Notes under the pieces: generated by a model
Database searches by the model: none
The model's input: only the letters and a program-made list of their open reading frames with translations
What the model was told of the DNA's origin: nothing
Shown here: in pieces, positions 1 through 12,356 of the stretch
Position numbering within the stretch: the stretch's first letter is position 1
Layout: each line of letters starts with the position of its first letter
Program-made: the position numbers and the translations under genes
From: Phoronis ovalis
Lineage: Eukaryota; Phoronida; Phoronidae
Reading direction: 5' to 3'
Assembly: GCA_028565635.1 (NCBI GenBank)
Contig: JAOXYB010096937.1
Coordinates: forward strand, 1 to 39,068
Length of the DNA stretch: 39,068 bases

Positions 1-970
1 TCCTATTAAGAGGATTTTCCACGCCCACAAATTTATGTTTGGTCACCAAAACAACATTTTTACGAAAACTGAAAGCCGAAATATTAACATTCTGATATTC
101 TGGCGGCCATATTGGAATATAATGGCAGCCATTTTGAAATTATAATCTGATATCCCGGTCTGATATTATTTGTTTTCCTCTAATAAACATCATTCCAAGA
201 TGGCCAACTGGTGACCATGTTTGTTCCCAAGAGGGCACATCAGGTTCTGTCATATACTAGAATGACCCAGCGCTAACTAGGCTATTCAACGGTAGATTCA
301 CGAAGAAAAAAGATGGTGTAGTGTGTTTTTCTAAGTAGCATTTTAGAATGACATTGCATAAAAAGTGTGTCAAATGATGATCCAAAACTTCAACATTTAT
401 TGTATACGATACTTCGTTTTACATATGTAAGACTTAAAGCAACTACTTCAAAAAGTGACTACTCACCAGAGCTGCAAATCACATACAACCTAGAAACATA
501 AACTGATTCTAGGGATGAGATGGGCATCTGACATTGCAAATGTCTTGTATGTAGAGAAAAATCATAAATTTCAGCTTTGACCTAAAAATGTTCTTTGTCT
601 AAAAATGCAGAAAACATCGATCATTTGATAAAAGTCAAAGAGGAGTATTTATGTATTTTAGCAAAAAAAGAACAACATCTTAATGCACTAATAAAATGTT
701 AAATAATGCTACAGATATGTTGCTAAACAACCTGAAAATTCTCAAAGTCAGTTTCTTGGGAATGTACATATAGGGACTTCACCAAAAAAAATTGTATGCT
801 CATTTTGGTAACTCATCAAAAAGTTAATTTTCAAAATATTTCTAATGATTTTTTAAAAATATATTCACGGATTTTTAGTGAAAAATAAACATGTCTTTGT
901 TTATACTTTATTTATTTTCTGTCGGTATTTATGTACATGTTCTAGTTTGTTTAGTCAAAAAATATCCAAC
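1..970. other. Intergenic DNA, no gene seen
   Basis: No supported exon lies here. The stretch is AT-rich and all frames are broken. Around 110-215 there are short phrases of the kind GGCGGCCAT and ATGGCAGCCATTTT, which often belong to dispersed repeats, but only one copy is present and no boundaries can be set. Confidence 0.6.
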
Positions 971-980
971 TGCTATAGTG

Positions 981-1481
981 CCCCGGGGGGCTCACTTAAA
1001 AAAAGTCGGGTACACATGCTTGTCCGAAAAAACGGGTAAGGGGTACCTTTTTCGCCATTCGACGGGGTTCCTGGGAACCCCGTTTAGGGGTCGATTTTGG
1101 TGGAAAACCAAATTTTGGAGTATGTTTTTGGCAAATGTATCTTCCCGTTTAGGGGTTGGTTTTTCACGTACACCTTCCGTGTAGGGGTCCTTTTTTCAGT
1201 GGGAGCAGCAAGCATTACCTTTTGGTGACCATTTTGCATTTTTTTTAAAATTTAGTGTATTATTTTGTTTTGACGTTTTTTTTTTTTGGTTGTCGATTTT
1301 TTTGGGAACCGTTTGTTTGGTTGTTAATTTTTCAGGGAAAACTTCCCGTTTAGGGGTACCTTTTTTAGCAAAATCCCCCGGTTAGGGGTTGTATTTTGAT
1401 CCTCCACTTCCCATTTAGGGGCTTATTTTGCACCCTACGGATGAGCATGGGTACCCGACTTTTTTCAAGTGGGCCCCCGGG
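981..1481. mobile_element. MITE-like element with G/C-rich terminal inverted repeats and a minisatellite core
   Basis: The ends are inverted repeats of about 44 bp. The left arm, about 981-1026, reads CCCCGGGGGGCTCACTT and then a run of A, AGTCGGGTA and CATGCT. The right arm, about 1438-1481, is its reverse complement with a few mismatches. The flanks TATAGTG (974-980) and TGTAGTG (1482-1488) look like a 7-bp target-site duplication with one mismatch. Inside, a degenerate unit of the form CCCGTTTAGGGGT plus a T-rich tail recurs about seven times, near 1030, 1078, 1141, 1171, 1342, 1372 and 1408. No transposase is encoded, so the element is non-autonomous. The superfamily cannot be named from the ends alone. 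A 97-codon open frame at 891-1184 crosses the left boundary and is not a gene. Confidence 0.75.
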
Positions 1482-1488
1482 TGTAGTG

Positions 1489-2088
1489 CATGCCATGAGC
1501 CTTCACGATTTATCCAGACAGACTGTAGCTTATTATGAAAGGTTCATATGAGTAATAATCAAGCAAACAACATTTATATAAGACCTCTAGCTATTTTGAA
1601 CATTTCTTTAATGAAATAAAATATAAATAAAATAATGAATTAAAAGTTTTATTGTTAAGTTTTTATATAGTTATTGCATGGGATATAAAATATGAAATCA
1701 TTGGATATTCTGTACAATGTGCCAAGTTGGGCACCAAGCTAGACAAGTGGCGTGAATCAACTCAATAATACTGGCCATCTATCAGCATTTTTATTTAGTA
1801 TGCAAGGAAGATTATATACAGTTACAAAACTTAAACAATATTTGTCCTTGAATAACTGTTGATATCAGATATCTGGTCCAACAGAATAGCTTTCTAAATT
1901 TCAGCAGACTTTATTTATACTGAATTTTGGGTGTTGTAATAAAAGTAGACACTTTTGAAAAGGAATAAACTTAAAAATTATGAAAAATTACTTAACTGTC
2001 GCATGAATGTGGAATCAGTAAAGAAGGCTATTCTGCAAAGATCTACTTGTTTTTTGAAATTCAACTTTCATAAGAAAGCTCCAACATA
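1489..2088. other. Intergenic DNA, no gene seen
   Basis: AT-rich sequence without a supported exon, RNA gene or clear repeat boundary. Confidence 0.5.
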
Positions 2089-2215
2089 GTCACAGATTTT
2101 TTAAATTTTGCTTTATACTTTAATGATGTGCTTCCAAAGTATGATATAAATGTCAGAAAAAATGAAAAGATTCTAGCAGTTGAATTTTAATGGATCACAA
2201 ATTTTGAATAAAACA
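2089..2215. mobile_element. Short MITE, copy 1
   Basis: A short repeat whose left end (GTCACAGATTTTTTAAATTT) matches the end of a second copy at 27816-27934. Its interior matches the reverse complement of that copy over blocks such as GATGTGCTTC, ATGTCAGAAAAA and AATGAAAAG. The right end is diverged, so its boundary is approximate. It has no coding capacity. The two copies define a dispersed family with inverted ends near GTCTCAGATTTT. Confidence 0.6.
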
Positions 2216-4563
2216 AACTCTGTGCGAAGCTCTCTTTGGTCTTTGATCCTTGTAAATCAAACAAAACTGATCCTATACATAAATTGTAAAATTAGTTTAT
2301 AAGGCACAAACGTTTCACATTATAATTTTGTGTAACTAGTTTCTTTTTTGTATAGTTTGTTCCTTTGTTGTATTTTTGTTGTTTTGTTTTGTTATTCCCT
2401 CTTCTTCTTTGGTATTTTCATACTATTTTCATATGGATGCTTTCAAAGTCTGGTTACAATTCCATCAATTACGGCCTGTGTTGTTTTTCTATCCTACCAT
2501 ATACCAGAAGACAGAAATAATGAGTGCATTTTATATATGTAATAGTGTATACTATGCATGTAGCATGTCAATAAATTGAAGAAATATTTTTTTTAAAGAT
2601 TAAAATGAAAGATGATTCGTATATATTTTTTTTTATATTTTTTTTAGAATATTAGTGTCAGTCTAGGATATATAAAACTCTAAGTGTACTAGTTCATACT
2701 TTCTTTAGACTGTGCAGCCGACATAACACGCGATTTTCGAAATTACCACCAGGTGGTCTTCAGTCGGCCATAGTGAAAACTTGTTTTCAGTCCTGTCTGC
2801 TTGAACTAGGATATATAAAAATTGAAGAATCGACTGCAGGCATAATACATGATTACACTGGATGTTTTCATCTTAATGACAGGCTAAACATTATAAAGAG
2901 ACATCATCGTGCCATCTTTTGTATTTGGAGGTATGAACACTCAAAATATTTCCGGTATAAACATTTCCTTAGATATACCCTGGTAGAAAGCAGCTGGGAA
3001 CAGAGGTTGGACGGACACTTGCATTTCATGTTGTCGTAGATGTGGGACTAATATATCTTAGTTACATTAGTCCCAGTAGTAGATGAGACGAAGATTGAAA
3101 TTGTGGATTCATCTTTGAGGTTTGTGCAGGGATCTTGTGTTAAAGTTGTTGAGACAATAATTGAATACACCACTCCGGGTGCCGGATGTGTAAACTTAAG
3201 CAGGTCTAGTTCTGGTTCATGACATTCCGTAATCTGACGTGCGAGCTTGTGCGAACAGTCATGGAACCTTGCATAGCTGGTTACAGTGTCCAAATTTCGT
3301 AATGTATGTAATTCCTACCAGATTAGTTCATATATCACCATTCTACTATTATCCGTTGGATACTATTATCCAACTTAATTGAACTCTCGGTCATTGTACT
3401 ATCAGTATCACCATTTGCAACCCCCGCACAATGCAAAACTTTAATTCTTTTCACGTACTCGTCCGTCGTCTTCACTTCAGAGTAAGCATATTGTGAGTTG
3501 ATATATTGGGGAACTGTTTTTGAAAACATATGGTGAACGGTGATCGAATAGCACTGGTGAATGTGAATGACTCGGAGGTTTAGACATTTCTGATGAATGG
3601 TGAATTTATGTGATCTGTGGGGAGTATACACTCCCCTCTCTAAAGCTTATTCAAGTATGTGTAAGCTAACTCAAAAGTTTTGATTGATAGGCTATGCATA
3701 TCATTCAGCATATATAGCATAGTTTTTCTCATATATAGTTATACGTGCTGTCGTATTACACGTACTTCTCGTCTGACACTGATCTGATGTGACAAAAATT
3801 CACATGACTGTGATTTTAAGTTTAATACAAACTTTTTACATGCACAGTGTATTTTGTTTCTGCAGTAGCTCATCATTAAACTATATCCTAACCGATGTTA
3901 AGACTGCAGGGAACTGGCTACAATATTACCTACTATAAAAATGTTGAAATTCAGCAAAGAAAAATTATCTTGCGCACTTGCCTCCATTGTCCACTTATCT
4001 TAATATATTCTACACATTTTGAAACTTTCTTCTAATTATCTGACCACACTTACAATTTATGTTGTAATCCTAACTGTTTTATAGAACTATGTTTAACCAA
4101 TGTTTCTGGATTTCACACTTTTAAGTTGGTTTTTTTTTTAAAGAAATACTGTCAAAAAAGTATTTATGCATACTCAGTAGGATCAAATTTAGTTTTGTAT
4201 ATATTTTAGAACAGTGATTCAAGAAATTAGCAAATATTAAACAACACTTACGCCGAAAATGTTTATTGCAATTATCATAAAAGATACCTTCGCTAGTACT
4301 ACCAGGTACTGAGCTTGTACAAGAGAAGGAATATGATTTATCTAATAATTTGATTGTGTATGGTAAAAATTGTCTTAAATTAATATCTTATGACTAGCCA
4401 AGAAGAAAACAATGTCAGCTGTCCATGTGAGTTCTGGATGCATGACTCTATTACTATTTATTAAAGTTTTTTCACTATCACTTTATACAGTAATTAAGCT
4501 TTAGGCTGAATCTGCCTTAGTAGGGTAAACCAAATTCGGCTCGATATTTTATTTATAGAAAAG
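2216..4563. other. Intergenic DNA upstream of FGGY
   Basis: No supported coding exon. Two copies of a motif reading CTAGGATATATAAAA lie near 2664 and 2808, and a third related copy lies inverted near 23371-23389. A hairpin with 9-bp arms (GGGACTAAT / ATTAGTCCC) is at 3044-3074. The block 3000-3650 is less AT-rich than its surroundings and holds two open minus-strand frames (3048-3293 and 3335-3631), but neither resembles a known protein nor has paired splice sites. Just before the FGGY start, TTTATAG at 4552-4558 resembles a splice acceptor, so FGGY may have a non-coding first exon somewhere in this stretch. Confidence 0.5.
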
Positions 4564-4740
4564 ATGGCTTGTTATATTGGTGTGGATGTTGGAACAAGTA
4601 GTGTCCGTGCAGCTCTTGTGACTGAAACTGGTTTCGTAAAGTGTACATCGGTACAACAGATAAAAATTTGGAATCCGAGACCTGGATATTATGAACAATC
4701 TTCCGAGGATATTTGGCAAACTGTTTGCACAACAGTTAGA
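4564..4740 (+). CDS. FGGY: FGGY coding exon 1 and start codon
   Basis: The start is chosen because [11 protein letters not shown] puts the kinase phosphate-binding loop at the very N-terminus, as in the family. It also has a favourable context (A at -3, G at +4). The exon has 59 complete codons and ends AGA|GTAAGA. An acceptor-like TAG six bases before the ATG suggests an upstream untranslated exon, which I could not place. Confidence 0.9.
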
Positions 4741-7700
4741 GTAAGAATACACATTTCATTTAGATTTAATAAAAAATACTTTTAATTAAAACTAATGTAA
4801 ACTAAAAGCATGATGCATTTAACATCGGTGCTTTAAAGTAAACTGTCATAATGAGCGAGGGCTCAAATTAAGGGCTCTATAGGTATATATAATTAAGTAA
4901 CATTACTTTTTAGTCCCCAACAGATGTAATCTGGGGGGGGGCTTATAATTTGGGTTCTGTCCGTCCTTCCGTTCGTCCGCAGTTGTTTCACGAAAATGAC
5001 TGGGTGGATTTCTTTTGATATTTATTGGATATACAAGGTACTACAGGGGATAAAGATAACGTACAAACTTATGAGATCTAATGTGGACGACTGTCAGCCA
5101 TGTTTGATGTCCTTCTGGAACTGTTTCGTGAAACTGTCAATTTTATAGGGATCACACACATTTTGTCAGTTGCTAAGGAAGCAAGAATTTGGTCGCAGAA
5201 TTTGGTTTCAGCGCAGATTCAAAAACTCGTTGTTATAGTATTCCGTGCAAATTTTTTAGCAAAATTACGAAACTTTTTTTTGTTTCTGGCATATAAAAAA
5301 CATTGCTAGTATACAAATGTACATTTTACATTTCAAAATCTTAACAATTTCGCTGAAAATGGTAACTGTACAGGTATCATGACCTACTCAAAGAAAAAAA
5401 ATATCAGCTATACTTTTGTTGTTGTCTTTTTACTTATAATAACTAAAATTGCATTTCCATGTTGTTTTTTTAAATAGTTATAGGGTTGCTGTTATAAGGC
5501 AGCAAGTATATTGGCTTAATTTTGTATGATTTTCTTCCAAGTTTATATATTGATAATCATCACATATCAGTACAATTATTATCAAATTATCTGGTTGGGG
5601 GCTATGTCACAACTGTGACTTGTTTAAGCAAAAACACTACTCATTCTTACTTTGATACTTATTTTAATGTTTTTTATAAATAAAGTGTTTTATCATGTTT
5701 TTGAAAAATGAATGGAAATATAATGTTTTCAGTATTTAAAGTTTTGCAACTAAATATTATAATCTCTGTTTTTGCAGAAAGTGATAGGAAGCACATCGAC
5801 AGATGAAATTCGCGGAATTGGATTTGATGCTACATGTTCTTTGGTTGTTTTGGATACTGATTTCAAACCACTGACGGTGTGCCCTTCTTCAGGTACTGTG
5901 AATTTAGTTATGCGGCTCAATGTAGGAAGTAGCTGAATCATAAAGACTAGTGTTTACATATTCATAAAAGCCTTCTTCCTGTGTCTAAACTTCCATTTAA
6001 GTAATAGTCCCACCTGAAGTGTCTACTAAAATAAATGAACTTCCTTAGTTGTAGAAACTTTATTTATACGAGATGTTTAGTTTTTATATCTATTCCTTCA
6101 GGATGTTGTGTATTGCTTTATATTGTTATGTTTTTGGTTTAGGAGAAAATGAAAGAAACGTTATCATGTGGATGGACCATCGAGCAGACAAACAGGCTTC
6201 AGTGATAAATTCAACTAACCATGAAGTATTGAAATATGTAGGAGGCCAGATATCACTAGAAATGGAAATGCCAAAGCTGTTATGGTTAAAGGAGGTGATT
6301 GTAGAAATAAACTTTTAATAACCCAAACATGGTCAGGATAGAGACTCAGATTTCAGGGAGTTCCATTTACATGATTACATTAGTTACGTTTATTGCAATA
6401 CATGCTGTTATGTTTACCTGTGGCACTCATTTTTTGTCAATCCACATTTTATTGCATTACAGAAGAAACAATTCAAATTTTAGAGAAGAAGAATTTTATT
6501 TGTCACACTATTAAGGAAATGTTTTTTCAATTTTATGAAAATATTTGAATAATAAATACAGAAAGATTTGTTTTTTATATATACTGAATATTATTTCTGT
6601 GAAATGATCTGTAACCATTATTTTATTTACTGTTAATAGTGGTACATAAACATGTTTAATTTTACAGAATATGAATGAAAGTTGTTGGCAAAAGGCTGGA
6701 CATTTTTTTGACGTACCCGATTTCTTAACTTGGCGAAGTACAGGTAGTCCATCTAGGTATGTTTCTGGTTAATATGTACAGTATTGAGCTAACAAGTTTC
6801 ATGAACATGTAGTACCATCCGCTGTCTTTTTGGCTAAAACATTGTGAAAAGGAATACAAAATGCTATAACTCCTCCAATCATTGTTATTCAGCTTAGTTT
6901 AAAAATGAGACACTTTTTTAAGTTAAAACTAAATATTTCTAATTATCCATTGGAAGTTGCCAGTAGTGAAATAAATATTATGATGCTTTTTGTTCTTTAT
7001 TTGAATTTCTGCCAGAACTGACCACATGCACATTTTTACAGACTGTATGTTGAGCACAGGATGGTTTATCTTTATAAAAAGAGCCTACCAAATCCGTACT
7101 GACACTATTTTCTGACAATGCATGAAGCTTAAGAATAAATATTTTCTCATGTACAGGTCATTGTGTTCATTGGTGTGTAAATGGGCATATGTTGCAAGTT
7201 CTGCCGGTCACACTGGCTGGAGTGATGATTTCTTAAAACTGATTGGACTTGAAGAGTTGACTTACAACAATCATGAAAAAATTGGTAAAACAATCTCAAA
7301 ATAAATTCTTTAATTAATACATTTTTATTTTTCATTCTCCCAACTTGTTTTCATATTAAACCTGCAGTGCAAGTCTTTATAAGTAACTTTAATTTAACCT
7401 ACATTTCCCCTTCTGTAGGGTTATAAAAACAAGTTACTAAATCACCATTTTTAAAATTTTGCATTCAGTTAAGATTTGGGAAAACAGCTTCAAAATCTTA
7501 ACAAAAATTAAATCTTCTCTTGGCAGTACATTGCCAGTGACTTTGATGCATCACTTGTGCACATGTACTTTACAAATCTTAAATCTCGTGGTAAATGTAC
7601 CCTATGCTTGCAGGTAATGATGTTTTAACACCTGGTAAACTATGCGGCAAATTGAGTGATTCCGCTGCCAAAGAACTTGGGCTGAGTGCAGGTATTGCTG

Positions 7701-10700
7701 TTGGAACATCCTTAATTGATGCACATGCAGGAGGTTTAGGTAAGCACTGCTTTTTTAAGCATAATAATTATCAAAATGTGATAGTTATATTAAATTGGTT
7801 TAATTGGCAAAAACAGATTAAGTAATTTAAACATTTGGCATGGATGCCCATTTGATGCTATATTATCAGTGATTGTTGTCCAAATGTTTAAAATTTAAAA
7901 AGTCATTAATTTTTGCTGACCAATGATGTCATTTGTTAACTTGCATGTGGGTGTGAGTTTGTGTCATGCCTCTGACTAAGCACCTTTATCATTACACTAA
8001 CATTTTGATTTGGCAAAACTATTTCAAGTCAATAAAATTACCATGTGGTGATTATACCCCTGCCAATAGGATATAAAGGGGTGGTCAGTGAATGTGTTAC
8101 TCTTTCAGGTGTTCTGGGTTGTCAAGCTTCAGTGCAAGATTTTACTACCTGTAATATTCCAGTCTCATCACGACTAGCTATTATTTGTGGTACATCAACT
8201 TGTCATATGGCTGTTAGTCCTGGTCCTATATTTGTTCCTGGCGTTTGGGGACCATATTATTCTGCTATGGTTCCTGGTATGTGGTTAAATGAGGCTGGAC
8301 AAAGTGCAGCTGGTAAACTGGTAAGGGAATACACAAATTTAAGCCATTAAGGTCTCATAATATGTAAATTCTGCTATAAACTTGATCATTGTACTTGACT
8401 GTCTGATTACAATGCTTTCTCGACAGTGTACACTACCAGGATTCTGATCATAAGCCAATAAAACTGAGAATTTCCGATAAGTTTGATTGGCAAAAATAAA
8501 ACCAAAATACCACACTTATAGATTGCTGAGGTAATTAAATGCAGTAAAAAATGGCTAGTAAATGTTCATGATTACTTACTGAAACTAAACTTTTGTGTTA
8601 TTTTCCTGACTGTAGTGAAAGGATTGCCACGTATACATAACACTTATTTTTCACAATTATTACAGAGTATTTAGCATTTTTTTCACACTAGTACGTTTTC
8701 CCCCATTCAGTATTCCAGGGTAAACTTTCATACTAGTTGCTGATCCAGGTTACTTTAGCACAATTTTATAATTGTAAATTTTTTGTTACTTTTAGTTTAT
8801 TTGTTAGTTCTTTTTTCATGTATGAATTGTTAGTATTATTTATTTTGTGCTACGTAGTGTGATTTTGTATTTTAATTTAATTTGTATAATATGTATCTTT
8901 CAGTTTATATAGTATTCATTAAACTCGGTATAAAACCGCCTTTTCTTTCACATACTTCAACACATAAAATTGCTTTTTATTTGTAGATTGACCATATTGT
9001 TGAAACCCACAGTGCTTATGCAGAAGTAAAAGCTCAGGCAACAGTTAAGTATGTTCGAAATAAAGTCTCAGATATCTTTGTTAAAATTCCAATTAAAATT
9101 AAATGTAAGATTGGTACAGGCAATTCTCTGGAAACTTAAATTAATGAAATCCTCCTTAGATTCAACACAACAGATAAAAATAATGTAGTTTGTAACCTTG
9201 CTTTTGAACTCTACATAAGTGTTCAGCTCCAGTGGATGATTTATTTAGAGATCGAATCTTTCTTGTGTAGGAATCAACATGTGTATGAATATCTTAACAA
9301 GTTACTGGAAACAGTGGCAAAACAGAAGAAATGTTACATAGCTGAACTCACAGAAACCATACATGTTTGGCCTGATTTCCATGGAAACCGTTCGCCTCTT
9401 GCTGATTCAACCCTGACTGGTATGGTAAGTAGTGTTGGTTTTATCTTCTGAATCAGATACATTGAATTTACTGCATGCTACTAGAACTGGATTCATACAT
9501 GTCAAATTTGCAGACTATTTTTGGAGATTACACAATTTTCAATTTTCTATGAAAAAGATGATTGTAAAACTGTTTTAAAAATGGGAAACTCAGTCTTCTG
9601 ATCCTGACAGTAGACATGGCAGCTATGCAGACACCAGCAGGTTCATTTAAACAAAACTTGTTTTTTTAGGATAACATAAGATAGAAACTATTTGATCATA
9701 GAAATAATCCATAAAATGAATACAATATTATATTAATGTATTTTCAGGTAAGTGGTTTAACCCTGGCATCTGGTGAACAAGAGTTAGCTTGTCTTTATCT
9801 TGCGACTGTGCAAGCATTAGCCGTAAGTATTTGATCTACCTGATTATTTTCTGTTGTTTTTGTTTATATTTGAATGTCTTTATACATTCTTGTTATATAC
9901 AATGTTAACCTTCCATTACAAATAGTAATTAATTAACTAATAAAATGTTTTTCTTATTTTGTAGGTATTTAGTATGTCAGTTCTTTATAATTGTAAACAA
10001 TTTTTGCATTTTAGTGTGGAACGAAGCATATCATAGATTCTTTAGCTAAGTGTGGTCACGCAATAGAGGTTTTATATGGATGTGGTGGATTGTGTAAGAA
10101 CAAGCTTTACATTCAGGCTCATGCTGATGTCACAGGTCAGTCCTTATGCACTTAGTTGTCTGTTTTTGGCCATACTAAGTAATAGCAATAATTTGCCAAA
10201 TGATATTGCTTTATAATTATGGTTTTATAGTACATTGTACTCCGCTTCCGATAGCCGACAGGGAACAACTAATGAAATAGTTATTGCCAATGGGTCACAA
10301 AGTTTAGTTTAGTTGAATTTCAATGAACTTGGGTAATAATATTTGATAGTAACACTGTAAAATGGAGTTATTAATTCTCGTTTATATTAGGCTTTCCTAT
10401 TGTTCTTCCGGACAATGAAGAATGTGTTTTGGTGGGAGCCGCCATATTGGGTGCATGTGCATCCGGAGATTTTGGTTCTATTCAGGATGCTATGACCAAG
10501 ATAGGAGGAAAGGGAAAACTAGTCATGTCTGACACTCAGGTTGCAAGGTATTTTGAGTTAGCTGTTAGATGTATAATCACACCTCAGAATATTCTGCAGC
10601 CCCACTAATAATAATCATAAGCTTATTTCAAGGCTCTTTAGAGTGCCTAACATCCACTCATTATCACATGCAATCGTTTTCCATTCCCCTAAATTTAGTT

Positions 10701-11295
10701 TTTTATATATGGATCTAATTTGTTAGACATTCACCACCAGTTCATCTAGCACGGATAATTTATGGGTCCCACCGTACCCTCACCTAGTTTGTTGAACACT
10801 TACCTTGATTATGTGCATATAAAATTAGAAGGTGAGTGTTTTAACGAACTTGGTGAGAGTGTGACCCATAAATTATCCGTAGTGGTGAGCGTCCAATGAA
10901 AAGGGTCTGTGTAAAATGATTTGGGTGACTGAAAAACAATTGTACCGTATTTAGTTTTGTAGAATGTGATTTGTAAATTCTTGTTTAATTACACCTATTC
11001 ACTGCCTCCAGCGGGTTACTAAGTGAGCTGCATCATTATAATTCAAACTAGGAAGTTTATTAACTTTATTACCAAAATGGAAAACCTTCAAGTCCATTAA
11101 AAAAAAAAATTGAACAGTGGACCAAACTGTACAAAGGGCTTTTAATGATACACGAGTATATATAGGCAGATTATAGCTAACAGTGCGTTAACAAAGTGCT
11201 GAATTTTTTTCAGATTTTATGAAAAGAAGTACAAAGTATTCCTAAAGATGGTAGAACATCAGAAAGAGTATAGCAGTATAATGCAGGCACAATAA
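4564..11295 (+). CDS. FGGY: FGGY carbohydrate kinase domain-containing protein, probable D-ribulokinase
   Basis: Complete 13-exon coding region: 4564-4740, 5778-5892, 6143-6294, 6668-6756, 7157-7284, 7614-7739, 8109-8320, 8987-9048, 9271-9424, 9748-9822, 10015-10135, 10391-10547, 11214-11295. The 1650 nt encode 549 aa; human FGGY has 551. All junctions are GT-AG and in phase. The N-lobe starts with the phosphate-binding [13 protein letters not shown] (residues 6-18), followed by [20 protein letters not shown] and LLWLKE. The C-lobe has SLIDAHAGG with the expected catalytic base Asp256, then [38 protein letters not shown] and [13 protein letters not shown]. The family uses ATP to phosphorylate sugars; human FGGY and its yeast relative are reported to act on D-ribulose, probably in cytosolic metabolite repair. 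Substrate here is inferred from orthology. No frame break or missing core motif was seen. Confidence 0.96.
4911..5605. repeat. Putative dispersed repeat with short inverted ends in FGGY intron 1
   Basis: The left end TAGTCCCCAACAGAT (from about 4911) is roughly the inverse of the right end ATCTGGTTGGGGGCTA (to about 5605). Inside, a G-run followed by TCTGTCCGTCC-type sequence and GTTGTTTCACGAAAATGAC resembles a dispersed intronic repeat I associate with lophotrochozoan genomes (from memory). No target-site duplication or transposase is visible. Both boundaries are provisional. Confidence 0.45.
7614..7739 (+). CDS. FGGY: FGGY exon 6 carrying the catalytic aspartate
   Basis: A phase 1-1 exon encoding the join between the two kinase lobes. 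It carries the conserved [19 protein letters not shown] segment, in which the Asp of LIDAHAG (residue 256) is the family's catalytic base by analogy with characterised FGGY kinases. The acceptor is TTGCAG|GTAATG and the donor is TTTAG|GTAAGC. Confidence 0.9.
10725..10897. mobile_element. Foldback (long inverted repeat) element in FGGY intron 12
   Basis: Two arms, about 10725-10805 and 10828-10895, are reverse complements of each other with moderate divergence. Both carry CGGATAATTTATGGGTC, then a CTCACC block, a GTT-AACAC block and a final ACCTT. The loop is only about 22 bases, so the RNA would fold into a long hairpin. There is no coding capacity. It is best read as a palindromic MITE; a target-site duplication was not found. 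Confidence 0.65.
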
Positions 11296-12356
11296 TAATT
11301 ATATCATGAAAATACAGATAAATTAAAATATAACAGCTAATAACACGATGCCATTCTAAATGGTCAAAAACATTTTTTAATTTATTTTTGCAATTAAAAC
11401 TATTACTTGAAGTATTTCTAGTAATTTTACCTTGCATGTCAAGTTGATTTTAGACTTTAAAACAATTAATACTTAAAGCTGTGATTATAGAAGAATTACT
11501 TGAAGCTCTAGTGAAATAATTTATAAAAAAAATTGTCATGTAATATAGTAATACTTTAATATATTGTTAACATTTTATAATGCACTGTACACATATACAA
11601 AACTACAAAATTACAACTCCAACTCATCCATGTACTGGTACAAACTTGGATTCATAAAATCCAACAGATAGTTACTTCATCTTTGGAAATATTCAGTCAT
11701 TGAATAACTTTCTGGGAGCAGTTTTATTGTCCTGCTACGACAAGTTATGCCAACAATTAGTTCTGCAGGAAAGGCATTACCGCATTAGTTTGAACTGCAG
11801 CAGGAATCTTTGTGAACATTTAATCTACATCATTGTCATAGCATCACAAAGCGTTTGCGTTCTAAAATTTGAATGTTCCCATGAAGTTCAAGGTAATGCC
11901 TTTGCTGCATAACTAATGTTCTCATTGCAAAATGCGATGTCACAAACAAAATACCACTATACCACAGGGTCGCATTCTGTTGCAAACAATAGTAATACTG
12001 GTGTGTAAGCAAGAATTACGATGCTCTGCAATCTTGTTTAACACACTTTACATGGAACTGGAGTAAATAGTTCTTTTTAATATGGTTGCAGGCATCTTGG
12101 GAAGTAGACAGTAAGAGAATAAAGGTTATGGTACAATTATTGCAAGGCACTGTGTGAGTGACACTTTTCCTTAGACTGAAGATGATGTGACAATATCTTG
12201 TCACTGACACAATAGATCTTGCGAAGTCTGCTGTTCATGGTACCAGTATATTATATCTTCTTAGTCTGATGATGTCGATTTGACACCTGATGATGAGCCA
12301 AAACTTTCATTTGAAGCTACAAATAAAATGCCGTTTTTCATAATTTGTACAAGTGA
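11296..12356. other. Probable FGGY 3' UTR between convergent genes
   Basis: The block follows the FGGY stop and, from about 11640 on, has more balanced base composition than neighbouring introns. It lacks a supported exon. Possible early poly(A) signals ATTAAA lie at 11322-11327 and 11393-11398, and AATAAA at 12323-12328. Inverted pairs occur within it: AAAGGCATTACC at 11770-11781 against GGTAATGCCTTT at 11892-11903, and a TGCAAAATGCGA-type pair at about 11926-11937 and 11970-11985. Two open frames (11700-11912 plus, 12016-12210 minus) are not protein-like. Confidence 0.45.

Noticed and set aside
891-1184. 97-codon plus-strand open frame
   Set aside because: It crosses the left boundary of the MITE-like element and reads through its tandem core. 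It has no protein-like conservation or splice context.
2773-3039. 88-codon plus-strand open frame
   Set aside because: No recognisable domain, no promoter or splice pairing, and it overlaps the CTAGGATATATAAAA repeat.
3048-3631. Two adjacent minus-strand open frames that could be an old gene fragment
   Set aside because: Neither resembles a family I know, they lie in different frames with stops between them, and no splice sites join them. Kept only as a note in the intergenic entry.
12261-12317. Extra 3' terminal RanBP3 exon using acceptors at 12288-12287 or 12319-12318
   Set aside because: Possible, but the tails are not conserved and the read-through exon already has a stop and a well-placed poly(A) signal. 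Mentioned as an alternative.
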